This document shows positions 17,479 to 25,973 of a stretch of DNA of 64,000 nt, piece by piece. The stretch lies in assembly GCA_964570005.1 (NCBI GenBank), contig CAZMWE010000001.1, positions 1-64,000 of the forward strand. Direction: 5' to 3'. Source of the DNA: JAJZCD01 sp964570005 (GTDB lineage Bacteria; Patescibacteriota; Saccharimonadia; Saccharimonadales; UBA4665). Each line of letters begins with the position of its first letter. Position 1 is the stretch's first letter. The position numbers and the translations under genes are program-made. Under the pieces are notes generated by a model, which searched no databases, had not been told where the DNA came from, and saw nothing but the letters and a program-made list of their open reading frames with translations.

Positions 17479-18272
17479 ATGTCCAGAGTGATGCTGACCG
17501 GGCAGTGGTCGGAGCCTGTGACCGCCGGGTGGATATCGGCGACTGTAACCTTGGGCTTAAGACTATTACTCACCAGAAAGTAATCGATGCGCCAGCCGAC
17601 GTTGCGGGCGCGGGCGTTGGCAAAATGGCTCCACCAGGTGTAGTAGCCGTTGCCTTGCTTGAAGAGCCGCAGCGTATCCACAAAACCAGCGTCGATAAAC
17701 GCCTGGAAGCCAGCCCGTTCTTCATCGGTAAAGCCCTTTTTACCGACATTTGGCTTGGGGTTGGCCAGATCATCCTCGGTGTGGGCAACGTTTAGGTCAC
17801 CACAGAACACTACCGGCTTGGTTTGCTCCAGCTGTTTGCAATACGCCAGAAACGCTGGGTCCCAATGCTTGTGGCGTAGTTCAAGTCGGGTCAGGTCATC
17901 TTTGGCATTAGGTGTATAGACAGTAACCAGCCAAAAACCGTCAAATTCGGCGGCGATTACCCTGCCCTCCAGGTTCGGGTTGCCGTAGGTGTCGCCGGTG
18001 ACGCCATACTCTTTTATGAGGTCCTCGGGAAAGCCGTTTACAACTTGGAGTGACTTTAGCTTGGTCAAAATGGCCGTGCCGCTATAACCCGGTTTTTCGG
18101 CCGCATACCAGATAGCGCGGTAGCCATCCAATGCTAGCCCTGCCTGTGCTTCGGTAGCCTTGACCTCCTGCAGGCATAAAATATCAGGCTGCTCCTTGTC
18201 CAAAAACGGCTGCAGGGCGTCCTTGCGTAGTACGGCGCGGATACCATTGACGTTCCAACTGTAGATCTTCAT
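17475..18272 (-). CDS. xth: Exodeoxyribonuclease III (AP endonuclease)
   Basis: 265 aa. It cuts abasic sites in base-excision repair. It opens with MKIYSWNVNGIRA, has LQEVKA (metal-binding Glu), VFCGDLNVAH, and ends with GSDHCPVSI carrying the catalytic His. Length and motif order are standard. TATACT (18280-18285 on the complement) is 7 bases before the ATG. First gene of the operon with the hydrolase-like gene and the MTH1-like Nudix gene. Confidence 0.95.
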   Translation of the reverse strand: MKIYSWNVNGIRAVLRKDALQPFLDKEQPDILCLQEVKATEAQAGLALDGYRAIWYAAEKPGYSGTAILTKLKSLQVVNGFPEDLIKEYGVTGDTYGNPNLEGRVIAAEFDGFWLVTVYTPNAKDDLTRLELRHKHWDPAFLAYCKQLEQTKPVVFCGDLNVAHTEDDLANPKPNVGKKGFTDEERAGFQAFIDAGFVDTLRLFKQGNGYYTWWSHFANARARNVGWRIDYFLVSNSLKPKVTVADIHPAVTGSDHCPVSITLDI

Positions 18273-18331
18273 GGTGTGTAGTATACGACGGTATTGTAAT
18301 GTCAGCCATTTAATTTTATAATTCTGGGCCT

Positions 18332-19273
18332 ATGACAAAAAGAAGGTACCCCAGTAGAAATCTGCCGGACTATCCTACTTGTATGATTACTGCCGGAGGC
18401 TGGGCCCGCAGTGGTAAGGGTACAAGTATGCTTGACCTTAAGATTGGCCTTGAAGCTATTGGTGTAGGCGTTATGCTAATAGACCAAGGCCTCAAGTTTA
18501 GGGCTATGGCACGGGTTGCTCTGGATATGGGCGAGCCACTTGATAGTCCTACTACTCTGGGTGCGTTTCTAGGCTCTGACGCAACACAAAGAGAGGTACT
18601 CACTTTGCTTGACAGGGTGTCGAGGATGAATGAGGTGGAGCGAAGGGCTTGCTTGTATGGTCCCGAAATGACCAGCGCAAGCGGAAAGCCTGGCAGAGTG
18701 AAGGCTTCACATACCATTGCCATAGGACTTCTGGAAGCTGAGGTGCGGCAGGCGGTCGAAGCGGAGACTGATGTGTTGTTGATTGACGGACGTCAGATGG
18801 AAGACTATGCCCGTGCTTTCGCCAGGCGGGACCTAGGACGTTTCGTCATGGGTTGGTTTTTCAAATGTGACCCGGTGGTTGCTGCGCGGCGCAGCCTGGG
18901 CATAGTAGCTCCGTCGGAGGAATTAACCCTCGAACAGAAAGCACTTTTGTTCGATGAAGCTGTGAAAATTAGTGATCGGAATCGGTCAGATATGCTGCGT
19001 GGTGCAGACCTGGATCCCTTACGGGAGCCAACTCGTGCCTATAGAGTAGACTTGGCAGCCTATGGCACACTCGGCGATAGTCCCCTCTACGGACATGCCC
19101 ATAACGTACGGCATGGGGGTGCTGGCATGGCGCTTGTAGATACTTCCTACACAAGCACGGTCGAGGAAATGACAGGTCCCGTTACTGCTATCTCCATGAT
19201 GAGTCTGTACCAGCATGGCCCTCTTCTGCCGGAAGATGTTGGCATGCGAGTTGCTCGATCCAGCGAGTGGTAA
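18332..19273 (+). CDS. Cytidylate-kinase-like P-loop protein
   Basis: 313 aa. P-loop GGWARSGKGTS near residue 21, a central LLIDGRQMEDYA segment, the lid-type ISDRNRSDMLRGADLDPLREP and a terminal VDTSYTSTVEEM all follow the order of CMP/dCMP kinase (GxxxSGKG, DGR, R-x-DR, vDT). It is about 90 aa longer than usual, with an extra C-terminal part. It lies 21 bases before pyrH, the other pyrimidine monophosphate kinase. TATAAT is 9 bases before the ATG. Confidence 0.65.
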   Translation: MTKRRYPSRNLPDYPTCMITAGGWARSGKGTSMLDLKIGLEAIGVGVMLIDQGLKFRAMARVALDMGEPLDSPTTLGAFLGSDATQREVLTLLDRVSRMNEVERRACLYGPEMTSASGKPGRVKASHTIAIGLLEAEVRQAVEAETDVLLIDGRQMEDYARAFARRDLGRFVMGWFFKCDPVVAARRSLGIVAPSEELTLEQKALLFDEAVKISDRNRSDMLRGADLDPLREPTRAYRVDLAAYGTLGDSPLYGHAHNVRHGGAGMALVDTSYTSTVEEMTGPVTAISMMSLYQHGPLLPEDVGMRVARSSEW

Positions 19274-19280
19274 CTTTTGA

Positions 19281-19286
19281 TATACT
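19281..19286 (+). promoter_or_regulatory. -10 box upstream of pyrH
   Basis: TATACT, 8 bases before the ATG at 19295; the intervening AAGGGA could also work as an SD on a longer message. Confidence 0.5.
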
Positions 19287-19294
19287 AAGGGACA

Positions 19295-20020
19295 ATGGCG
19301 TACAAGCGTGTGCTTCTGAAGCTGTCCGGCGAGCAACTGGCCGGCAAGTACGAGTTTGGAGTTGATCCGGAAATCGCCGCGTTTCTGGCAAATGAAATCA
19401 AGCAGGCGCTCGCCACAGGCTGTCAACTGGCACTGGTGGTGGGCGGCGGCAATATGGTGCGCGGCGAGGAAGTGGCCGGGAACGGTATTCGCCGCGTAAC
19501 GGCTGATCAGATGGGTATGCTGAGCGGCCTGATTAACTGCATGGCCATGACGGATATCTTTGAGGCGCAGGGCTTAAGTACACGGTGCTTAAGCAGCGTG
19601 TTTGCGGAACAGCTAGCAGAAAATTATTCATACCGGCGGGCCGAAAAGCACCTGGTGAACGGCCGGGTAGTCATCATTGCCGGCGGTATCGCCCGTCCGT
19701 ACTTTACACATGACACGGCAGCGGTCAGCTACGGGCTGGAGCTTGATTGCGAAGTGGTGCTGAAGGCAACAAAGGTTGAAGGTGTGTTTGATAAAGACCC
19801 TGCCAAGTTCAAAGATGCGCGGCTGCTGCCCGAGATGACCCTAAACGAGGCGGTGACCAACGGTGCGATCGCTGTGATGGACAAGGCCGCACTGGGTCTG
19901 GCGTTAGAGCAGAACCAGCCGCTGATAGTGTTCAACCCGATGGTTAAAGGCAATATTGCTCGGGTGATCGCCGGTGAAGCGGTCGGTACTAAAATTGGCC
20001 GAGAGGCCGGGGGTTTATAA
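19295..20020 (+). CDS. pyrH: UMP kinase
   Basis: 241 aa, the usual length. It phosphorylates UMP to UDP. Amino-acid-kinase fold with VLLKLSGE at the start, VVGGGNMVRG, TADQMGMLSGLIN, AGGIARPYFTHDTAA and the DKDP motif (VFDKDPAKF). Convergent with the Clp-like gene, overlapping its end by 6 bases. Needed for UTP/CTP supply. Confidence 0.96.
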   Translation: MAYKRVLLKLSGEQLAGKYEFGVDPEIAAFLANEIKQALATGCQLALVVGGGNMVRGEEVAGNGIRRVTADQMGMLSGLINCMAMTDIFEAQGLSTRCLSSVFAEQLAENYSYRRAEKHLVNGRVVIIAGGIARPYFTHDTAAVSYGLELDCEVVLKATKVEGVFDKDPAKFKDARLLPEMTLNEAVTNGAIAVMDKAALGLALEQNQPLIVFNPMVKGNIARVIAGEAVGTKIGREAGGL

Positions 20021-22378
20021 ACTCAAATCGGGCGCATCAAGGGTGATGTGGTCCCCTGGGTTGGCCTCGTGCCGGAGGATCTTGCCGGCCACGGTGTTCT
20101 CGACGGCACGCTGAAGGGTACGACGCATGGGCCGGGCACCGAGACGTGGGTCGTTGCCGGCCTCGACGATTTTGGCGATGGCAACATCAGTCAGCTCTAC
20201 GGAAATATTCTGTGCCGACAGCGTTTTGTTGACCTCGGCCAGCATCAGCCGGACAACCTGAGCGAGTTCGTCGGGTGCCAGCGGACGGAATAACACGACC
20301 TCGTCAAAACGGTTGATGAGCTCGGGTTTGAACTGGCCGCTGTTAATGAGCTCATCTTCGAGCTGGCTTTCAAATTGTTCCAGCTGTTCGCCGCGCTCGA
20401 TATGTGAGCGGATGCTGTCGGCACCGGCGTTGCTAGTGGCAATGACCACGGCATCTTTGAACGACACGCTGCGGCCGCTGGTGTCGGTCAGCTGCCCTTC
20501 ATCCAACATTTGCAGTAGCAGATTGAGGATGTTTGGGTGAGCTTTTTCAATCTCATCCAGCAATACCACGCTAAACGGTGATGTACGGACGCTCATAATG
20601 AGGCTTTTGGTTTCGTGCTGCCCGTCGCTTAAGATACGGGCCACGTCGCTCTCCTGCTGGTATTCGCTCATATCTAGGCGAATCATGTTGGCCTCACTGC
20701 CGAAGTAGGTGGCGGCAACCGCCTTGGCCAGTTCCGTCTTACCCACCCCGGTTGGTCCTAGAAACAGGAAGCTGCCTATGGGCCGTTTGGGGTTAGCCAC
20801 TCCTGCCCTGGCCCGGCGCAGCGCATCAGACACGACGGCCACGGCACGTGATTGGTTGATCATGCGCTGGTGAATTTTATCTTCCAGATGGAGCAGTTCG
20901 TCGGCTTCAAGCGGCTTCGCGGTGCCGGCTTTGACACCTCGTGTCTGCTCAATGGCGGCCTGCACGCTTTGCTCGGTAATGACTTTGCCGGTGCCGTGTG
21001 TGAGCGACTGTTCCAGCAGGCGGATAGCCTTGCCTGGATAAGCCATATCCATCTCGTACCGGCCGCTGAGCGTATAGGCGGCCTTGACGGCTTCGTAGGT
21101 AACCAGGACTTTGCGCCGGGCCTCCAGGTAGCCTGCGCTGTCAGCTACAATCTCTAGCACTTCGCTTTCCGGCGGCTCGCGCAGCACTACGGGCGTAAGC
21201 TGGCCGGCGAAGGCCGGATTGGTCGCCCGCAAACCCTCATAATCATGCGGCGTGACGGCGAACATTAGCTGCAGCGCATGGCTCTGTACGGCCGGTAGTA
21301 GAATTTGCGTGGCGTCGAAACTGCCCGGTCCGCCGTGGAAAAACAGATGGGCGTCGTCAAAAAACAGGATGATATTGCCGGCGTGGGCGGCTTCCATGAG
21401 CAGGCTGTTCAGGATATATTCCAGCCGACCGGGCTGCGTGGCCGCTGAGACAATCGCCGAGGCGTCAAGGCCGACAACCTGCTTGTGCTGCAGCACCGGA
21501 TCCTGGGCTTCGGCTAACACATTTTGCGCGAGCGCGTAGGCGTGGCTGGTTTTGCCGATGCCGTCCGGGCCGATGAGCGCGATGGCGGTAGCGCCCTGAC
21601 TGAAAGCGGCTTTGGTGTCGTGTACACCCGGGCTGTCCATGAGTGCGCCGAAGTGTGCGCCGTGGCGCTCGATAGCCGCCGAGATGTTGTGTCCATACTG
21701 ATTAAGCAGCGGCGTGAACCCGCTAGCCCAGTCACGACCGATACCGCCGTAGGTTTGCGGCTTGGTATGCATAGCTTCAAGCGTGCGTTGGAACCAGCCG
21801 ATCACGGCATCAAGGTCTTTTGGCACAAGCTTCATATGTTTCAGTATTTCGGCGACAACCGGTGAGGTTTGCAGTAGTACGGCGGCAAGATGGCCGACTT
21901 CTACCGTGCGGCTGTCAGAACTGTCGGCCAGTTGCGTAGCTGCCTCGAATATCGATTGTAGTGCGGCTGTATCTTCGCTGAAGCAGCCCTGCAGCTGGTC
22001 GGCCTGGATGAACAAGTGATTGGTGATAAAAAGCGTTTGGCCATCAGTATGGATAGCGTCCCATAGGGTGCTCGGCGAATAGTCGGTGCCGGGTTTGAGC
22101 AGTACAAGGCAGGCGGTGCTTAGGCGGCCCATCAGACTGTTATTGGCGGGCGGTACGCTGCGCAGATCCTGACGCCACCAGACAGCCGGCATGAGCAGAA
22201 GTATGCCGATGCCGCCCAGGCTATACCCTAAGCGGATACTTGAAATTACCAGACCCGCCCCGGTGGCAATGCACAACATAGCTGCGCCGAGTAATGTCGC
22301 GTAGCCGGCCGTGCCGATTTTGGCTCCCAGACGTGCTTTATGAGCCCGCGGCGAATTGAGGTCGAGCATGCGGTCCAC
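20015..22378 (-). CDS. Membrane-anchored Clp/HSP100-type AAA+ ATPase, atypical
   Basis: 787 aa. Two N-terminal membrane helices (about residues 23-46 and 52-68), a Clp-N-like helical part (about 135-200), then two AAA+ modules. D1 Walker A is GPDGIGKT (270-277) and its Walker B ends in DD (341-342) instead of DE. D2 Walker A is GPTGVGKT (541-548), Walker B LLDEIEKAHP (DE 608-609), with arginine finger region FKPELINRFDEVV and sensor 2 GARPMRR. The GYVGY pore loop normally between SEY and the Walker B of D2 is missing, and no ClpP-docking tripeptide is visible. Directly follows a 119-aa membrane-protein gene. Confidence 0.88.
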   Translation of the reverse strand: MDRMLDLNSPRAHKARLGAKIGTAGYATLLGAAMLCIATGAGLVISSIRLGYSLGGIGILLLMPAVWWRQDLRSVPPANNSLMGRLSTACLVLLKPGTDYSPSTLWDAIHTDGQTLFITNHLFIQADQLQGCFSEDTAALQSIFEAATQLADSSDSRTVEVGHLAAVLLQTSPVVAEILKHMKLVPKDLDAVIGWFQRTLEAMHTKPQTYGGIGRDWASGFTPLLNQYGHNISAAIERHGAHFGALMDSPGVHDTKAAFSQGATAIALIGPDGIGKTSHAYALAQNVLAEAQDPVLQHKQVVGLDASAIVSAATQPGRLEYILNSLLMEAAHAGNIILFFDDAHLFFHGGPGSFDATQILLPAVQSHALQLMFAVTPHDYEGLRATNPAFAGQLTPVVLREPPESEVLEIVADSAGYLEARRKVLVTYEAVKAAYTLSGRYEMDMAYPGKAIRLLEQSLTHGTGKVITEQSVQAAIEQTRGVKAGTAKPLEADELLHLEDKIHQRMINQSRAVAVVSDALRRARAGVANPKRPIGSFLFLGPTGVGKTELAKAVAATYFGSEANMIRLDMSEYQQESDVARILSDGQHETKSLIMSVRTSPFSVVLLDEIEKAHPNILNLLLQMLDEGQLTDTSGRSVSFKDAVVIATSNAGADSIRSHIERGEQLEQFESQLEDELINSGQFKPELINRFDEVVLFRPLAPDELAQVVRLMLAEVNKTLSAQNISVELTDVAIAKIVEAGNDPRLGARPMRRTLQRAVENTVAGKILRHEANPGDHITLDAPDLSL

Positions 22379-22738
22379 TTAAATAAGCCCCCAAACCAGC
22401 AACGCGATGCCGAGCAGTGGCACGAGCGGCCACACGACTATTTCCAGCAGGCCGGCCAGGCATAGTCCCACGAATGAGACCGCAGCTGCCAGTAGTACGA
22501 ATAAACGTATCACGAATCCCACGCAGCGGCTGATGAAGTTATCCCCGAACGCCCGCAATTTGCCGTCCAGTCCGGCACCCGGATAGGTAATGACCCGTTT
22601 CCACGGCGCAAACAAGGTGCGCAGCAAGGTATCGATGGAAAACGCCTCTGCCAGTCCGTCCAGGCGCCGCCGGGTGGCGCTTAAAATCCCTTTCCAACCG
22701 CTACCATACCACCAGCTCAAGAGGTCAAGCATAAACAT
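22379..22738 (-). CDS. Small membrane protein coexpressed with Clp-like ATPase
   Basis: 119 aa. Amphipathic N-terminal half (WWYGSGWKGILSATRRRLDGLAEAFSIDTLLRTLFAPWKRV) and two C-terminal membrane helices (about residues 75-118). It touches the ATPase gene with no gap, so the two products may form one membrane complex; that is inference. TACAAT lies 9 bases before the ATG. No known family recognised. Confidence 0.75.
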   Translation of the reverse strand: MFMLDLLSWWYGSGWKGILSATRRRLDGLAEAFSIDTLLRTLFAPWKRVITYPGAGLDGKLRAFGDNFISRCVGFVIRLFVLLAAAVSFVGLCLAGLLEIVVWPLVPLLGIALLVWGLI

Positions 22739-22799
22739 ATCCTCTGTATTGTAGCATCAACCACAGACCACCCTATATGTATCCCCTATACTGTTTGGC

Positions 22800-23495
22800 A
22801 TGAACGAAGCAATGCCGGCCGACATTGGTACTCACGGTGAAAGAGCGAGGGTGATTGAGTGGCTGCTGGCGCCGGGTAAGAGTGTGGTGGACGCAAATAA
22901 GTATTGGGCCGCGCATCCAGATTTACCCACGCTTGATAATGGCTGGGAGCTTACGCAGTACGAAGGTATAGTTATTAGCGCTGAACAAAAGCATGTTGTT
23001 CCATCAGGGCCGTATACAAGAGCGTTGCATGTAAGGCAGATTCCGGTTGTGGTGCCTGAAGGCCATGACGCTGTTCATCTTGCTGATTATGTGCAAATGA
23101 TGCGAGATTCCTTTTTTGCAGACGCGCTGTATCATGCCGTAGATACTGCGTACGCAGCCGACCTGGCGGAAGCACAAGAAAGAGGGCTTAGGGCAGAGAT
23201 GTTACGTTGGGAGTCAGGCGAATCGCTGGGTGGTGTTGGAGAGCATAGCAAGTACATCATCGGGTTATGGGGTACGTTGACTAACGGTATGCATGGTGCT
23301 GCGCGTGGTCGTAGCTACAATGCTAGTGGTAGTGGGCTGGATGTGTCGCTTGAGGCGATAAGTGCTACACGAGATTTAGGCGTGCTGGTGCGCTGCGGTG
23401 CTCCAGAAGGTATGTCTGATACTGAGTGTGCAGCTCAAACGGAGCGCTTGAGAGAAAAGTTTATGCTACCTGAGTTGCCCGTTCGATCAGTCTAA
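22800..23495 (+). CDS. Hypothetical 231-aa protein
   Basis: Soluble, no signal peptide, no motif recognised. A lone rightward gene; TATACT stands 7 bases before the ATG. Ends just before the leftward tRNA-Ser. Codon use is less biased than in the neighbouring ABC transporter genes. Confidence 0.65.
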   Translation: MNEAMPADIGTHGERARVIEWLLAPGKSVVDANKYWAAHPDLPTLDNGWELTQYEGIVISAEQKHVVPSGPYTRALHVRQIPVVVPEGHDAVHLADYVQMMRDSFFADALYHAVDTAYAADLAEAQERGLRAEMLRWESGESLGGVGEHSKYIIGLWGTLTNGMHGAARGRSYNASGSGLDVSLEAISATRDLGVLVRCGAPEGMSDTECAAQTERLREKFMLPELPVRSV

Positions 23496-23501
23496 AAATT
23501 A

Positions 23502-23591
23502 TGGCGGAGGGAGAGGGATTTGAACCCTCGATACCCTTGCGGGTAAACCGCCTTTCCAAGGCGGCGCCATAGGCCACTAGGCGACCCCTCC
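23502..23591 (-). tRNA. tRNA-Ser (anticodon GGA)
   Basis: Class II tRNA on the complement: acceptor GGAGGGG pairing with TCCCTCC (one G-U), anticodon stem CCGCC/GGCGG with loop TTGGAAA (GGA, reading UCC), variable arm TACCC-GCAA-GGGTA, T loop TTCAAAT and encoded CCA. Confidence 0.96.
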
Positions 23592-23816
23592 ACTGTCGGA
23601 GATGCTCATTTTATGGTTTTCTCCACGCACGGGTAAAGTCAAATAGATTTTATCCGGCTCTCTCCCAGCTTTGTATCAGCCGGGCTTCTCAAGAGCATTT
23701 GCAATTATAGCGTAAAATGTCGTGAAAAACACCTTAAAAACAGGTTGCGGATAGATACGGCAGCAGCTTACACTAAGAAACAGGCTCCAACAAATGTTAC
23801 GGAGGGTATACAAACA

Positions 23817-24689
23817 TTGCCTCTCATAGAACTCAAGGACGTTAGCAAACTATACGGCTTCGGCGATGCCACCAGCGTAGCGCTCGACGAGGTTAATTTG
23901 ACGATTGAACAGGGCGAATGCGTGGCTGTAATGGGGCCATCCGGTAGCGGTAAGAGTACGCTTATGAATATCATCGGTCTGCTTGACCGGCCGACCCACG
24001 GCGACTACAGCTTGAGTGGCCGGCATGTCAGCCAGCTGGCCACCAACCAGCGGGCCCGGATGCGGCGGGACCGCATCGGATTTATCTTTCAATCGTTCAA
24101 TTTGTTGCCGCGTCTGACGGCAATTGATAACGTCGCCCTGCCGCTGTTATATAAGGGTATGTCGCCAGCCAAACGTCTGCGCAAGGCCTGGGACATGCTG
24201 GAGCGGGTGGGCTTAGGCGATCACGTGTTCTATTACCCACGTCAGCTGTCCGGCGGTCAGACGCAGAGCGTGGCGATTGCTCGGGCGTTGGTGAACAGTC
24301 CGCAGCTCATCATCGCCGACGAACCGACGGGCAACTTGGATAGTAACAGTTCGCGGTTGGTCATGGAGCTGCTTTCTGAAATCCACAAGACCGGCAACAC
24401 GGTTCTATTCGTGACGCACAATCCCGAGCTTACCCGTTACGCGACGCGCGTAGTGTATATGCAGGACGGTTCCGTCCGATATGACGAGCAGACCAAGCTT
24501 GGCGAGGTCGGACGTTACGCCCGCCAGGTGATGTATGCTGTACCGGAAACGACCGAAGATGATGACTTTGCCGGCGTGTCAGCCATTATGCCGGTACTCG
24601 ATAAACGCGCCTCGGCTGGCGCGGCCATAAAAGCCAAGTTGCCCCGTCGCCGCAAAAAAGCTCCTGCCAAAAAGGCGGCCCGTAAATGA
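23817..24689 (+). CDS. ABC transporter ATP-binding protein, MacB/LolD type
   Basis: Walker A GPSGSGKSTL, Q-loop FIFQSFNLLPRLTA, signature LSGGQTQSVAIARAL, Walker B LIIADEPTGNLDS and H-loop VTHNPE are all present, as in MacB and LolD ATPases. The C-terminus ends in a Lys/Arg/Ala-rich tail (KLPRRRKKAPAKKAARK), not usual for the family. I favour the TTG at 23817, with GGAGGG 10 bases upstream; an in-frame TTG at 23745 would add 24 unconserved residues. The stop overlaps the permease start in ATGA. Confidence 0.9.
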   Translation: MPLIELKDVSKLYGFGDATSVALDEVNLTIEQGECVAVMGPSGSGKSTLMNIIGLLDRPTHGDYSLSGRHVSQLATNQRARMRRDRIGFIFQSFNLLPRLTAIDNVALPLLYKGMSPAKRLRKAWDMLERVGLGDHVFYYPRQLSGGQTQSVAIARALVNSPQLIIADEPTGNLDSNSSRLVMELLSEIHKTGNTVLFVTHNPELTRYATRVVYMQDGSVRYDEQTKLGEVGRYARQVMYAVPETTEDDDFAGVSAIMPVLDKRASAGAAIKAKLPRRRKKAPAKKAARK

Positions 24690-25903
24690 TCAGCCTGCGC
24701 AACGATAACTTCCGGTTGGCCTGGCAAAGCCTGCGAGCTGCCTGGGCCCGCAGCGCGCTGACCATGTTCGGGATCATTATTGGCGTGATGGCGGTAGTCC
24801 TAATGGTGTGCATAGGCCAGGGTGTAAAGCAGCAGGTCGCCGGACAGCTCGGCCGCTACGGTAAAAACGTGCTTACGGTGTCGTCCGGAGCCGGTAGTGG
24901 CTCGGGACTGAGTACGTTTACGGGCTTGTCGGGGGCCAGTAGTACGCTGTTGATGCAGAACGATCTGAATACTGTACGAAATACTCCGGGCGTGGCTGAG
25001 GCGGTTCCGCTGGCGGTGGCCAGCGGCAGTATGCAAGGTGACCATACGGTGACATCGCCGTTCATTGTGGCGACGAATGCGCAGTTCCCGGACATCATCA
25101 ACCAATCCTTCTCGGCGGGCGGCTTTTTTGATGGCGAAGATGACAGTAAGACCGTGGTGCTTGGTGCGACCATTGCCCAGGAACTGTTCGACAACAACGC
25201 GCCGCTCGGTCAGGGGCTGATCTGGCGCGGCCAGCGGTTTCTGGTGGCCGGAGTGTACAACTATTTTAACGCTCCGCCGTTTTCGGTTGAGGCGAACTTC
25301 GATAACGCGGTGTTCGTGCCCTACTCCACAGCGCGACAAATAAGCGGTGATTCTCTAGCGATCTATGAGATTCTGGCGCGTAGCAAGACAGTCGGTGATG
25401 CGCCGCAGGTCGTCACGGCAGTGCACTCGGCACTTGTGGCGTCGCATGGCGGCGCTAACGACGTGACGGTCGCGAGAGCCTCTGACGGCAATAGTGCGCC
25501 AGACCAGACCATACATTTGCTGACGCTGCTGGTGAGCGGTGCGGCTATTATCGCGCTGGTTGTCGGCGGCGTGGGTATCATGGACGTTATGCTGGTGAGC
25601 GTTACGGAACGCATGCACGAAATCGGCATCCGCAAGGCCATCGGCGCCACCAATCAGCAGATTATGCGTCAGTTTGTCGCCGAAGCATTTGTGCTGAGCA
25701 CCTTCGGGGCCTTTTTAGGCGTGGTGTTCTCTATCGCTGGCGTGGGGCTGCTTCGCGCTTACACTACACTGCAAGCGGTGTTGGTGTGGCAGATTATGGT
25801 CATTGCGCCGCTCATTGCTATATTCATTGGTGTGTTTTTCGGCAGCATGCCCGCGCTTAAGGCGGCCCGTAAAGACCCCATCGAAGCGCTACGTCACGAA
25901 TAG
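24686..25903 (+). CDS. ABC transporter permease, MacB/FtsX type
   Basis: 405 aa. N-terminal helix with TMFGIIIGVMAVVLMVC, a large external domain (about residues 45-280, MacB periplasmic core) and three C-terminal helices with the FtsX core (ERMHEIGIRKAIGATNQQIMRQF coupling segment; PALKAARKDPIEALRHE end). Works with the ATPase just upstream as an efflux or mechanotransmission unit. No outer-membrane partner is expected in a cell of this type. Confidence 0.92.
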   Translation: MISLRNDNFRLAWQSLRAAWARSALTMFGIIIGVMAVVLMVCIGQGVKQQVAGQLGRYGKNVLTVSSGAGSGSGLSTFTGLSGASSTLLMQNDLNTVRNTPGVAEAVPLAVASGSMQGDHTVTSPFIVATNAQFPDIINQSFSAGGFFDGEDDSKTVVLGATIAQELFDNNAPLGQGLIWRGQRFLVAGVYNYFNAPPFSVEANFDNAVFVPYSTARQISGDSLAIYEILARSKTVGDAPQVVTAVHSALVASHGGANDVTVARASDGNSAPDQTIHLLTLLVSGAAIIALVVGGVGIMDVMLVSVTERMHEIGIRKAIGATNQQIMRQFVAEAFVLSTFGAFLGVVFSIAGVGLLRAYTTLQAVLVWQIMVIAPLIAIFIGVFFGSMPALKAARKDPIEALRHE

Positions 25904-25926
25904 CTTGCATATAGTCATTATTCATG

Positions 25927-25973
25927 ATATAATATAAAATTGCCTGTTAGGCCTTTTTTATATTTCTGTACTC
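25927..25973 (+). promoter_or_regulatory. Promoter and short leader before 476-aa gene
   Basis: A TATAAT box near 25927 is followed by a leader holding GCCT-GTT-AGGC and a T-rich run, a weak terminator-like element that may end the permease message or act as an attenuator. Confidence 0.35.
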
